Assembly (NCBI GenBank): GCA_014650015.1
Contig: BMUD01000005.1
Coordinates: 309,771 to 373,770 of the forward strand
DNA length: 64,000 bases
Reading direction: 5' to 3'
Origin: Streptomyces griseoloalbus
GTDB taxonomy: Bacteria; Actinomycetota; Actinomycetes; Streptomycetales; Streptomycetaceae
The notes beneath the pieces are model-generated. The model saw only the letters and a list, made by a program, of their open reading frames with translations, was not told the DNA's origin and did no database searches. Shown here in pieces: positions 27,548 to 35,595 of this stretch. A program made the translations under genes and the position numbers. How positions within the stretch are numbered: position 1 is the first letter of the stretch; every line of letters begins with the position of its first letter.

Positions 27548-28908
27548 CGGACGGCACCCCCGCCGCTCTGCCGCCGCGCGGAATCGCTCAGCCGGACCAG
27601 CAGCGCCACGATCGCCCAGTTGGTCACCACCGACGAGCCGCCCTGCGCGAGGAACGGCATCGCCATCCCGGTCAGCGGGATCAGCCCGGTCACGCCGCCC
27701 GCGATCACGAACACCTGGAGCGCCACGATGGAGGCGAGGCCCACGGCGAGCAGCCGGCCGAACGGGTCGCGCAGGGCGAGCCCCGCCCGGTAACCGCGCT
27801 CCACCAGCAGCCCGTAGAGCAGGAAGATCGCGGACAGTCCGGCCAGGCCCAGCTCCTCCCCGGCCGTCGCCAGGATGAAGTCGGACTTGACCGCGAAGCC
27901 GATCAGTACGGAGTGCCCGAGCCCGAGCCCGGTGCCGAGGATCCCGCCCTCCGCGAAGGCGAACAGGGACTGGGCGAGCTGGTTCGGGCCCTCGCCCGCC
28001 TCGATGGAGGCGAACGGGCGCAGCCAGGTCTCGATCCTGCCGTGCACATGCGGTTCCAGCCGGCCCACGGCCACCGCCCCCAGGGAGGCCAGCAGCAGGC
28101 CGACGGCGATCCATCCGGTGCGGCCGGTGGCGACGTACAGCAACACCACGAACAGGCCGAAGAACAGCAGCGAGGTGCCGAGGTCCCGCTCCAGCACCAG
28201 GACGCCCACACTGACAAGCCAGATGGTGACGATCGGCCCGAGCACCCGCCCGGTCGGCAGTTGCAGCCCCCAGACCCGGCGGCCGGCGTAGGTGAGGGCA
28301 CCCCGGTTCGCGGCGAGATACGCGGCGAAGAAGACCGCCAGCAGCACCTTCGCGAACTCACCGGGCTGGATGGAGAATCCCGCGACCCGGATCCAGATCC
28401 GGGCGCCGTTCACCGCGGGGAAGAGGATCGGGACCGTCAGCAGGACGAGCGCGACGGTGACACAGACGTAGGTGTAGCGCTGGAGCACCCGGTGGTCGCG
28501 CAGCACCAGGACGACCGCGGTGAACAGCGCCACGCCCAGCGTCGACCAGACCAGTTGCGTCGGGGCGGCCGGATCACCCGGCGCCTCCAGGTCGAGCCGG
28601 TAGATCAGCACCAGGCCCAGGCCGTTGAGCAGGACCCCGATGGGGAGCGGCAGCGGGTCGGCGTGCGGGGCGCGCCAGCGCACCGCCAGATGCGCGACCA
28701 GGGCGAGCACACCGAGCCCGGCGCCGTATCCGGCGGCGCCGGGCGGGACGGTGCCGTTCCTGGCGAGGCCGACGGCGCAGTATCCGTACACCGACAGCAG
28801 GACGGCCAGGACGATCAGGGCGAGTTCGACGCCGCGGCGCCCGGGGAGGGTGACGGTGGGCGCCGCGGGCGGATCCGCCGTCACCAGGGTGATACCGGCC
28901 TTGCTCAT
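27544..28908 (-). CDS. FtsW/RodA/SpoVE (SEDS) peptidoglycan glycosyltransferase
   Basis: This 454-aa polytopic membrane protein has ~12 hydrophobic segments. It carries SEDS hallmarks: SIQPGEFAKVLLAVFFAAYL, the loop VLERDLGTSLLFFGLF with the conserved acidic residue, and near the end LIPLTGMAMPFLAQGGSSVV. It polymerises lipid II and works with the class B PBP encoded by the overlapping next gene. The ATG at 28908 begins MSKAGITLVT. Confidence 0.95.
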   Translation of the reverse strand: MSKAGITLVTADPPAAPTVTLPGRRGVELALIVLAVLLSVYGYCAVGLARNGTVPPGAAGYGAGLGVLALVAHLAVRWRAPHADPLPLPIGVLLNGLGLVLIYRLDLEAPGDPAAPTQLVWSTLGVALFTAVVLVLRDHRVLQRYTYVCVTVALVLLTVPILFPAVNGARIWIRVAGFSIQPGEFAKVLLAVFFAAYLAANRGALTYAGRRVWGLQLPTGRVLGPIVTIWLVSVGVLVLERDLGTSLLFFGLFVVLLYVATGRTGWIAVGLLLASLGAVAVGRLEPHVHGRIETWLRPFASIEAGEGPNQLAQSLFAFAEGGILGTGLGLGHSVLIGFAVKSDFILATAGEELGLAGLSAIFLLYGLLVERGYRAGLALRDPFGRLLAVGLASIVALQVFVIAGGVTGLIPLTGMAMPFLAQGGSSVVTNWAIVALLVRLSDSARRQSGGGAVR

Positions 28909-28951
28909 GTCCGGAACTTACCCATGTGGGGCGCCTTGCGGGCTTTGCTCG

Positions 28952-29989
28952 TCAGCACCAGCGTGGCGCGGGACCGATGTTGTCGATGTGGCGGGCCGGC
29001 CCCCAGGCCCAGGTGCCGTCCGTGAGGAGGTACCAGAGGGGGTTGCCGTCCACCTTCTCGCCGGGAACCTTGCAGAAGATCGAGACGATGTCGCCCTTGT
29101 GGACGTGCCGGATGATCTGCGAACCCCGGTTCGGGGCGCTGCGCAGGGCCAGCGACGGTGCCGTGACGACACCCCTGTAGTCACCCTGGTGGTCGCCGTT
29201 GCCGCCGGTCTGGTTCTGATGGTTCTCGTCGCCGTTGCCGCCTTGCTGGTTGCCGCCTTGCTGGTTGCCGCCTTGCTGGTTGCCGCCCTGCTGGTTTCCG
29301 CCTTGGTTTCCGCCTTGCTGGTTGCCGCCTTGCTGGTTGCCGCCTTGCTGGTTTCCGCCTTGGTTTCCGCCTTGCTGGTTTCCGCCTTGGTTTCCACCTT
29401 GCTGGTTGCCGCCGCCTTGCTGGTTTCCACCTTGCTGGTTGCCGCCGCCTTGCTGATTCCCGCCTTGCTGGTTGCCGCCCTGCTGGTTGCCGCCCTGCTG
29501 GTTGCCGCCCTGCTGGTTGCCGCCTTGCTGGTTTCCGCCGCCTTGGTGGTGCCCGCCTTGGTGGTTCCCACCTTGCTGGTTGCCGCCGCCCTGCTGGTTT
29601 CCGCCCTGCTGATTCCCGCCTTGCTGATTACCGCCTTGCTGGTTTCCGCCGCCTTGGTGGTACCCGCCCTGCTGGTTGCCGCCGCCTTGGTGGTTCCCGC
29701 CTTGGTGGTTCCCGCCTTGCTGGTTGCCGCCCTGCTGATTACCACCTTGCTGGTTACCGCCCTGCTGGTTTCCGCCTTGGTTGCCGCCGCCCTGCTGGTT
29801 ACCGCCCTGCTGGTTACCGCCTTGGTTGCCGCCGCCTTGCTGGTTGCCGCCCTGCTGGCTCCAGTTCCCCTGGTCTCCCTGGTTCGGGTCGTCGGCGGCG
29901 ACGGCGGGGGTGACGGCGGCCGCGACAGCGAGGGCCCCGGAGGCGAGAGCTATGGTCATACGGCGGGTGAGCGGGGGACGCGCGAACAT
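28952..29989 (-). CDS. Secreted GNQQGG-repeat protein with SH3-like C-terminal domain
   Basis: The protein has 345 aa. A signal peptide (MTIALASGALAVAAAVTPAVAA) is followed by ~220 residues of near-perfect pentapeptide-like repeats of Gly-Gly-Asn-Gln-Gln, occasionally with His in place of Gln. An SH3b-like C-terminal domain follows (TAPSLALRSAPNRGSQIIR, HKGDIVSIFCKVPGEKVDGN, WYLLTDGTWAWGPARHI). GGAGGT sits seven bases before the ATG. It is probably an exported wall-binding or surface protein whose disordered Gln/Asn/Gly tract may phase separate or aggregate; that is inference. It lies downstream of the SEDS/PBP gene pair in the reverse reading direction, on the same strand but with its own start signals. 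Confidence 0.85.
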   Translation of the reverse strand: MFARPPLTRRMTIALASGALAVAAAVTPAVAADDPNQGDQGNWSQQGGNQQGGGNQGGNQQGGNQQGGGNQGGNQQGGNQQGGNQQGGNQQGGNHQGGNHQGGGNQQGGYHQGGGNQQGGNQQGGNQQGGNQQGGGNQQGGNHQGGHHQGGGNQQGGNQQGGNQQGGNQQGGNQQGGNQQGGGNQQGGNQQGGGNQQGGNQGGNQQGGNQGGNQQGGNQQGGNQQGGNQGGNQQGGNQQGGNQQGGNQQGGNGDENHQNQTGGNGDHQGDYRGVVTAPSLALRSAPNRGSQIIRHVHKGDIVSIFCKVPGEKVDGNPLWYLLTDGTWAWGPARHIDNIGPAPRWC

Positions 29990-30126
29990 GGCAGTACCTC
30001 CATGTAGGGGGAGAAACGGGTCGAAGGTGACTTGTCCGCCACACTAGGAGCGCCTCGCGGCACCCGCCCGCCCTGCTGCGCCATCGGTGACGGCACTGCG
30101 CCCTCCGGGTCACGGGACGGCCCCGG

Positions 30127-30633
30127 CTACTCGGTCAGCTCCTCCAGCAGCCGTGCCGTGGTGAGCCCCGCCCGCAGATAGTCGACGAAGAGTTCGTTGT
30201 GCAGGGCCCAGGACGAGCGGCGGGCGCGGATCAGCCGGATCGCCGCGTCGGCGGTGCTGCCCTGGCGCATCAGGGCGTGCGCGACGACCAGGCCGGAACG
30301 GTTGTACCCGTGGTAACAGCGCACGAGGACCGTACGGCCGCCGTCCAGCGCCTCGCACGCCGCCTCGGCCAGCCGGATCACGCCCGCGAGCTGCGTCCCG
30401 TCGAGCGGACCGTCGGGTATGGGCCACACGCGGTGCTCGATCCCGGGATCCGGCCCGTGTCCGGGCAGCCGCAGCAGCGTCTGCACGAGATCGAACTGCT
30501 GGTTCACCACGGCGGACTCCAGCTGCCCGGCCGGGCCCCGGAACTCGTGCCCGCCCATCCACAGACCCGGCACGATCTCGTCGTAGGGACTGTCCGGAGC
30601 CGGTACGTCGGGTTGCTTCCCGCGGGTACGCAA
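30127..30633 (-). CDS. Dual-specificity/tyrosine phosphatase-like protein
   Basis: The protein has ~168 aa. YDEIVPGLWMGGHEF resembles the start of DSP phosphatases, and the P-loop VLVRCYHGYNRSGLV provides the CX5R signature (Cys, five residues, Arg), so catalysis is plausible. I choose TTG 30633, preceded by GGGGAGG, because an ATG at 30714 would leave only 19 bases to the divergent gene at 30734 and would add Gly-rich residues unlike protein. Substrate unknown. The adjacent divergent gene encodes a NERD-like protein. Confidence 0.72.
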   Translation of the reverse strand: MRTRGKQPDVPAPDSPYDEIVPGLWMGGHEFRGPAGQLESAVVNQQFDLVQTLLRLPGHGPDPGIEHRVWPIPDGPLDGTQLAGVIRLAEAACEALDGGRTVLVRCYHGYNRSGLVVAHALMRQGSTADAAIRLIRARRSSWALHNELFVDYLRAGLTTARLLEELTE

Positions 30634-30733
30634 CGGCGCCTCCCCACCCTCACCGCCCAACTCCTCTCCAAGGTAACCGGCTTCTTGCCCCTGGAGCACC
30701 CCGCCTGTTCCCATGGACGTGGGGTGATGGTGC

Positions 30734-31537
30734 ATGGACGGACTGCGCGTCATACCGACCTGGCGGCACGGCCGGGAAAGGCTGTACGTCTGCCTCCCGG
30801 ACGGCAGGAACCTCGCCTGGTACGACCGTGAGACGGCCCGGGTGAACCTGCTGGGCGAGGACCGCGAGGAGGAGGTGCTCGAGGCACTCGGCCCCTTCCT
30901 CACCGGCCCGGTCTCGGTCGGCCCGCCCCCGGTCCCCACCCCCGCCGAGCTGGCCCGCCTGTCCCTGCACCCCGACGACGACCTCGCGCCGAACCGTCCC
31001 GGCGAGGCACTGCTGATCGCCCTCGACCGCGACCCCGGCCCGGCCCGCCGCCTGCGCCCCGACCCGCGCCGCAGGGCGCTCACCGCGGAGCGGACGGTGG
31101 GCGAGGCCCTGGACCGCATGGACGGCGCGGGCTGGCACGCCCTGCACTCGGTCCCGCTCCCCGGCGGCGACCGCATCCACCACCTGCTGATCGGCCCCGG
31201 CGGCCTGTACGCCGTCCATGCCCTGTACGCCCGCAAACAGCGGGTGACGGTCGCCGACCCCCGGGTCGGATTCGGCCGCCACGCACCGCGCCCCCTGCTG
31301 CACCGCGTGCGGGCCGACGCCGACCGTGCCTCCTTCGCCCTGACGGCCGAGGTCCACCCGGTGCTCGTCCTGGTCGGCGCATCGGACGTGACGCTCCCGG
31401 CCCCGCCCCGCGAGGTACGCGTGCTGACCGACGGCGAGCTGGAGAGCCTGACCCGCTTCGGCGGGGTGTTCAAACCGGCCGACGTGGAGGCCCTGCACGC
31501 CCTGGCCCGTGACCGGAACACCTGGTCACGGCTGTGA
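30734..31537 (+). CDS. NERD-like (nuclease-related) domain protein
   Basis: The protein has 267 aa. The region GWHALHSVPLPGGDRIHHLL followed by IGPGGLYAVHALY resembles the NERD fold (restriction-endonuclease-like), in which a G.D.DHL.IGP pattern surrounds a catalytic Asp. A downstream basic strand is RKQRVTVADP. Here IHHLL replaces IDHLL, so nuclease activity is doubtful. The N-terminal ~110 residues are unique, and there is no signal peptide. Function unknown. Confidence 0.65.
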   Translation: MDGLRVIPTWRHGRERLYVCLPDGRNLAWYDRETARVNLLGEDREEEVLEALGPFLTGPVSVGPPPVPTPAELARLSLHPDDDLAPNRPGEALLIALDRDPGPARRLRPDPRRRALTAERTVGEALDRMDGAGWHALHSVPLPGGDRIHHLLIGPGGLYAVHALYARKQRVTVADPRVGFGRHAPRPLLHRVRADADRASFALTAEVHPVLVLVGASDVTLPAPPREVRVLTDGELESLTRFGGVFKPADVEALHALARDRNTWSRL

Positions 31538-31555
31538 CCCGCTGAGCGGGGGCGC

Positions 31556-32437
31556 TCACGGCAGCGTGCCCGCGTGTCCCGGGTCCAGCAGGGGGGCCAG
31601 CAGATCGCCGTAGTCCTGCAGCCGCGGGGCGATGTCCGGGGCCCGGAGGGCCAGGCGGTCCGGGGCCCGGCAGTCCTCGACCTCCTCCCAGGTCACCGGT
31701 GCCGACACCAGTGGTTCGGCGCGTGCGCGCAGCGTGTACGGGGTGGCGGTGGTCTTGCGGGCCGCGTTCTGGCTCCAGTCGACGAAGACCTTCCCGGGCC
31801 GCAGACTCCGGGTCATCCGGTGCAGCACCAGCCCCGGCATGGCCTTCTCCGCCTCCACGGCGAGCCCTTTGGCGTACTCCGACACCCGGTCGGAGGAAGC
31901 GCCCCGCACCGCCGCGAGCAGATGCAGCCCCTTCGACCCGGACGTCTTGGGGTACGCCTCGATCCCGTCCGCCGCCAGCCGGTCCCGCAGCCACACCGCG
32001 ACCTCGCAGCAGTGCACGATCGTCGCCGGCGCCCCGGGGTCCAGGTCGAAGACGATCCGGTCGGCCTGCCCCGGCGTCCCGATGAGCCACTGGTGGGTGT
32101 GGAACTCGGTGACGAGGTTCGCCGCCCACATCAGACTCGGCAGATCCTGCACCAGCACCATCCGGGCCGGCCCCTCGCTCCTCGGCACCTCGGCGGTGGT
32201 GACCCAGTCGGGCGTGCCCGGCGGCACGTTCTTGGTGAAGAACACCTGGCCGTCGGGACCGTCCGGATACCGCAGGAAGGACACCGGCCGCTCCCGCAGA
32301 TGGGGCAGCAGTACGTCGGCGACGGTCGCGTAGTAGTGCAGTACCTCCGCCTTGGTGAACCCGGTGGCGGGATACAGCACCTTCTCCAGATTGCTGAGCG
32401 CGAGCCGTCGCCCCTCCACCTCAGTGATAGGCGCCAT
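31556..32437 (-). CDS. ligD: LigD-type primase-polymerase for non-homologous end joining
   Basis: This 293-aa archaeo-eukaryotic primase-like polymerase has catalytic Asp residues in ADRIVFDLDPGAPAT, the strand YPKTSGSKGLHLL and QNAARKTTATPYTLRAR near the end. It corresponds to the polymerase domain of LigD, encoded here as a separate protein without ligase or phosphoesterase domains; the ligase should be elsewhere. The ATG at 32437 begins MAPITEVEGRRL. It is divergent from ku with 73 bases between, so both probably share a control region. Confidence 0.9.
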   Translation of the reverse strand: MAPITEVEGRRLALSNLEKVLYPATGFTKAEVLHYYATVADVLLPHLRERPVSFLRYPDGPDGQVFFTKNVPPGTPDWVTTAEVPRSEGPARMVLVQDLPSLMWAANLVTEFHTHQWLIGTPGQADRIVFDLDPGAPATIVHCCEVAVWLRDRLAADGIEAYPKTSGSKGLHLLAAVRGASSDRVSEYAKGLAVEAEKAMPGLVLHRMTRSLRPGKVFVDWSQNAARKTTATPYTLRARAEPLVSAPVTWEEVEDCRAPDRLALRAPDIAPRLQDYGDLLAPLLDPGHAGTLP

Positions 32438-32510
32438 ACGATGAGAATCCCACGCGAAGTGCGACAAATGCCCCGACAGTGATCGGCAGACGACCGGAAA
32501 GGTGCTGCAC

Positions 32511-33572
32511 GTGAGATCCATTTGGAACGGCGCGATCTCGTTCGGCCTGGTCAGCATCCCGATCAAGCTCGTGAACGCCACCGAGAGCCACTCGATCTCG
32601 TTCCGCCAGATCCACACGGAGGACGGCGGGCGGATCCGGTACCGCAAGTACTGCGAGCTGGAGGACCGCGAGGTCACCGGCCAGGAGATCGGCAAGGGCT
32701 ACGAGGACGCGGACGGCACGATCATCCCGATCACCGACGACGATCTGTCCCGGCTGCCGATCCCCACCGCCCGGACGATCGAGATCGTCGCCTTCGTCCC
32801 CGGCGACCGGATCGACCCGCTCCAGATGGATGCGGCGTACTACCTGGCGGCGGGTGGGGCGCCGGCCGCCAAGCCGTACACGCTCCTGCGCGAGGCGCTC
32901 AAACGGAGCAACAAGGTGGCCATCGCGAAGTTCGCGCTGCGCGGCCGGGAGCGCCTCGGCATGCTCCGGGTGGTCGGCGACGCGATCGCCATGCACGGCC
33001 TGCTCTGGCCGGACGAGGTCCGCGCCCCCGAAGGGCTCGCGCCCGACACCGGTGTCACCGTCCGGGACAAGGAGCTCGATCTCGCGGACGCCCTGATGGA
33101 CACCCTCGGCGAGGTCGACCTGGAGGACCTGCACGACGAGTACCGCGAGGCCGTGGAGGAGGTCATCGCCGCCAAGGCGGCCGGCGAGGCCCCGCCGGAG
33201 GCCCCCGCACCGGAACGCGCCGGCAAGGTCCTGGACCTGATGGCGGCCCTGGAGAACAGCGTCCGCGCGGCCCGCGAGTCCCGGGGCGAGCAGCCGGAGG
33301 AGGAGGCCGAGGTCAAACGGTTGCCGCAGCGCACGACCTCCCGCTCCGCCCCCAAGGAGACCGGCGGCAAGAAGTCGACGTCGACGGCGAAGAAGGCGGC
33401 GGCCAGGAAGACCGCGTCCGCCGCGAGGAAGTCGACCGCGAAGACGGGCCAGAGCGCGAAGGCGGGGCAGGACACGAAGGCGGGGCAGGACACGAAGAAG
33501 TCGACGGCGAGGAAGACCCCGGCGAAGAAGACCCAGGCCAAGAAGACGAGCTCCCGCAAACGCTCCGCCTGA
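32511..33572 (+). CDS. ku: Ku DNA end-binding protein
   Basis: This is a 353-aa protein. The Ku core starts RSIWNGAISFGLVSIPIKL and includes YRKYCELEDREVTGQEIGKG and YYLAAGGAPAAKPYTLL. The last ~75 residues are a Lys/Ala/Thr-rich, histone-like tail common in Streptomyces Ku proteins and likely to bind DNA. The GTG at 32511, with AAGGTG seven bases upstream, is preferred over a GTG three codons earlier. Ku homodimers bind double-strand ends and recruit LigD. Confidence 0.95.
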   Translation: MRSIWNGAISFGLVSIPIKLVNATESHSISFRQIHTEDGGRIRYRKYCELEDREVTGQEIGKGYEDADGTIIPITDDDLSRLPIPTARTIEIVAFVPGDRIDPLQMDAAYYLAAGGAPAAKPYTLLREALKRSNKVAIAKFALRGRERLGMLRVVGDAIAMHGLLWPDEVRAPEGLAPDTGVTVRDKELDLADALMDTLGEVDLEDLHDEYREAVEEVIAAKAAGEAPPEAPAPERAGKVLDLMAALENSVRAARESRGEQPEEEAEVKRLPQRTTSRSAPKETGGKKSTSTAKKAAARKTASAARKSTAKTGQSAKAGQDTKAGQDTKKSTARKTPAKKTQAKKTSSRKRSA

Positions 33573-33580
33573 CACGGCCC

Positions 33581-33617
33581 GGGTCCGGATTCTCCTACGC
33601 CGCCCGGGGCCGGACCC
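33581..33617. terminator. Candidate bidirectional terminator after ku
   Basis: GGGTCCGG (33581-33588) and CCGGACCC (33610-33617) form a perfect 8-bp stem around a 21-nt loop. It lies between convergent ku and the ketosynthase gene, eight bases after the ku stop and one base before the other stop. Confidence 0.5.
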
Positions 33618-33618
33618 C

Positions 33619-35397
33619 CTACGCCACCCGGCGCAGCGCCAGCACCGCGTTGTGGCCGCCGAAGCCGAAGGAGTTGCTCAGTACGAGGTCCCCGGCGGAC
33701 GGGAGGGCGCGCGGTTCACCGCGGACGACGTCCAGGTCGATCGCGTCGTCGACCTGCGCGCAGCCGACCGTCGGAGGCACCAGCCCGTGGTGCAGGGTGA
33801 GCACCGCGGCGACGGCCTCGACCCCGCCCGCGGCACCCTGGAGGTGCCCCAGGTGCCCCTTGAGGGCGGTGACCGGCACGTCCCGCTGCCCGAGGACGCC
33901 CCGCAGGGCCCGCGCCTCGGCGAGGTCGCCGTCGACCGTGGCGGTGGCGTGCGCGTTGACGTGGACGACGTCCGTGAGCCGGCCCCCGGCGTCCCGCACG
34001 GCCCGTCGCAGCGCGAGCGCGATGCCGTCGCCGGACGGATCCGGCGCCGCGACGTGGTGGGCGTCGGCGGACAGCCCCCACCCGGCGGCCTCGCAGTAGA
34101 CGCGTGCCCCACGGGCGCGCGCGTGCTCCTCGGACTCCAGGACGAGCACCCCCGCGCCCTCCCCGTTGACGAACCCGTCGCGGTCCTCGGCGAAGGGACG
34201 CGACGGCGAGCCCCCGGCGGGGTCGCCCCCGGCCAGCGCCCGCATGGCGGCGAAGGACGCCATGATCGCCGGCGTGACGACCGCCTCGGCACCGCCCGCG
34301 AGGGCCACGTCGACCCGGCCGTACCGGATGCGGTCGACGGCCTGCCCGATCGCCTCGGTGCCGGAGGCGCACGCACTGGTCACGGTGCGCGCCTCACCGG
34401 TGATGTGCAGGTCGAGCGAGACCTGGGAGGCCGCCTGCGAGGGCACCGTCATGGGCGTGGTGAGCGGTGACACACCGCGCGGCCCCCTCTCCCGCAGCTT
34501 CCGGTCCCCGCCGACGAGCACCGACGCGTCCCCGAGGATGGCGCCGAGGCTCACCCCCACCCGCTCCGGATCGACCCCGCTCTCCCGGGTACCGCCGTCG
34601 GCGTACCCCGCGTCGGCCCACGCCTCCCGTGCCGCCAGTACGGCGAACTGCGCGGCCCGGTTCATCCGCCGCGCCGCCTGGCGGGGCAGCAGCCCCGCCG
34701 GATCCACCGGCACGGTCCCGGCGATCCGCACGGGCAGCCCGTCGAACTCCTCGTCCGCCAACTCCCGTATCCCGTGCCGCCCTTCGAGCAGCCCCTGCCA
34801 CAGTTCGCCCGTACCCACGCCCAGCGGTGTGACGGCACCGAGGCCGGTGACGACGACCCGCCGCGCGCCGGCCGCCTCCGCCGCCCGCACGGGACGCGGC
34901 TCGTGCCGTACGACCGTGCCCTCCCGGTCGGCCTCGGCGGCCCACCGGCGCACCTCGGCGTCGGTGACGCCGTCACCCCGGTCGTCCGGTGCGTCGGAGT
35001 CCACGTGCCAGGCGCCCCAGCGGCGCACGTACGTCACCTCCGCGGCCCGGGGGTCGACGGCCCGCAGGGAGTGCAGCCGGTCCCCGTCGCGGAACTCCGT
35101 CCCGTCGAGGGCGGGGGAGGTCACCAGCGGAACCGCGGCGACGTCCATCCGTCGCCCGGCGACGGTCACCCGCTGGTCGCGGCGGAGCGCTTCCTCGTGG
35201 TCCACCCCGCCGAGCGGAGGCCGCAGCGTGACCCGGATCACCTCCGGGGACTCGGGCAGCGTGTGGGTCACGACGTACCACCGGTGCTGCGCCGCGTCCT
35301 TGCGCGAGGGGGCGAGCAGATCTCCGGGGACCACCTCCGCGGCGGTAACCGTATAAGGGCGTATGGGTACTTCAGGCGTTTCGGGGGAGTGGGTCAT
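33619..35397 (-). CDS. Beta-ketoacyl-ACP synthase with ~170-residue N-terminal extension
   Basis: The protein has 592 aa. The C-terminal ~415 residues are a KAS II-type ketosynthase: VVVTGLGAVTPLG, active Cys in VTSACASGTEAIGQ, His in VNAHATATVDGD, and Lys/His in ALKGHLGHLQGAAGG. It ends with SNSFGFGGHNAVL, so the Cys-His-His set is intact. The N-terminal ~180 residues match nothing I know and look like a compact beta-rich domain (WYVVTHTLPESPEVIRVTLR). No ACP or other synthase gene is adjacent. The start is ATG 35397; an ATG nine bases earlier is possible. Acyl substrate unknown. Confidence 0.82.
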   Translation of the reverse strand: MTHSPETPEVPIRPYTVTAAEVVPGDLLAPSRKDAAQHRWYVVTHTLPESPEVIRVTLRPPLGGVDHEEALRRDQRVTVAGRRMDVAAVPLVTSPALDGTEFRDGDRLHSLRAVDPRAAEVTYVRRWGAWHVDSDAPDDRGDGVTDAEVRRWAAEADREGTVVRHEPRPVRAAEAAGARRVVVTGLGAVTPLGVGTGELWQGLLEGRHGIRELADEEFDGLPVRIAGTVPVDPAGLLPRQAARRMNRAAQFAVLAAREAWADAGYADGGTRESGVDPERVGVSLGAILGDASVLVGGDRKLRERGPRGVSPLTTPMTVPSQAASQVSLDLHITGEARTVTSACASGTEAIGQAVDRIRYGRVDVALAGGAEAVVTPAIMASFAAMRALAGGDPAGGSPSRPFAEDRDGFVNGEGAGVLVLESEEHARARGARVYCEAAGWGLSADAHHVAAPDPSGDGIALALRRAVRDAGGRLTDVVHVNAHATATVDGDLAEARALRGVLGQRDVPVTALKGHLGHLQGAAGGVEAVAAVLTLHHGLVPPTVGCAQVDDAIDLDVVRGEPRALPSAGDLVLSNSFGFGGHNAVLALRRVA

Positions 35398-35595
35398 GGC
35401 GCGCATGCTCTCTTTGGTCCGAACTGTCGTACTGAGGTCGTTACGAGTGTTCTGTACGAAGTGCGAACCGGCCATTGCCGAGAGGGGGGCATGCCCGATT
35501 TGTCACGCTCTACCAGGAGGGTGACGGGAGACACACCCGCCAAATCGATGCGGCCACCGGAGAGTTATCCGGACGTAGTCGGCATATGGAAAACG

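Noticed and set aside
29228-29860. CRISPR-like or intergenic repeat array
   Set aside because: The repeats are in frame in the Gly/Asn/Gln repeat protein and lack unique spacers.
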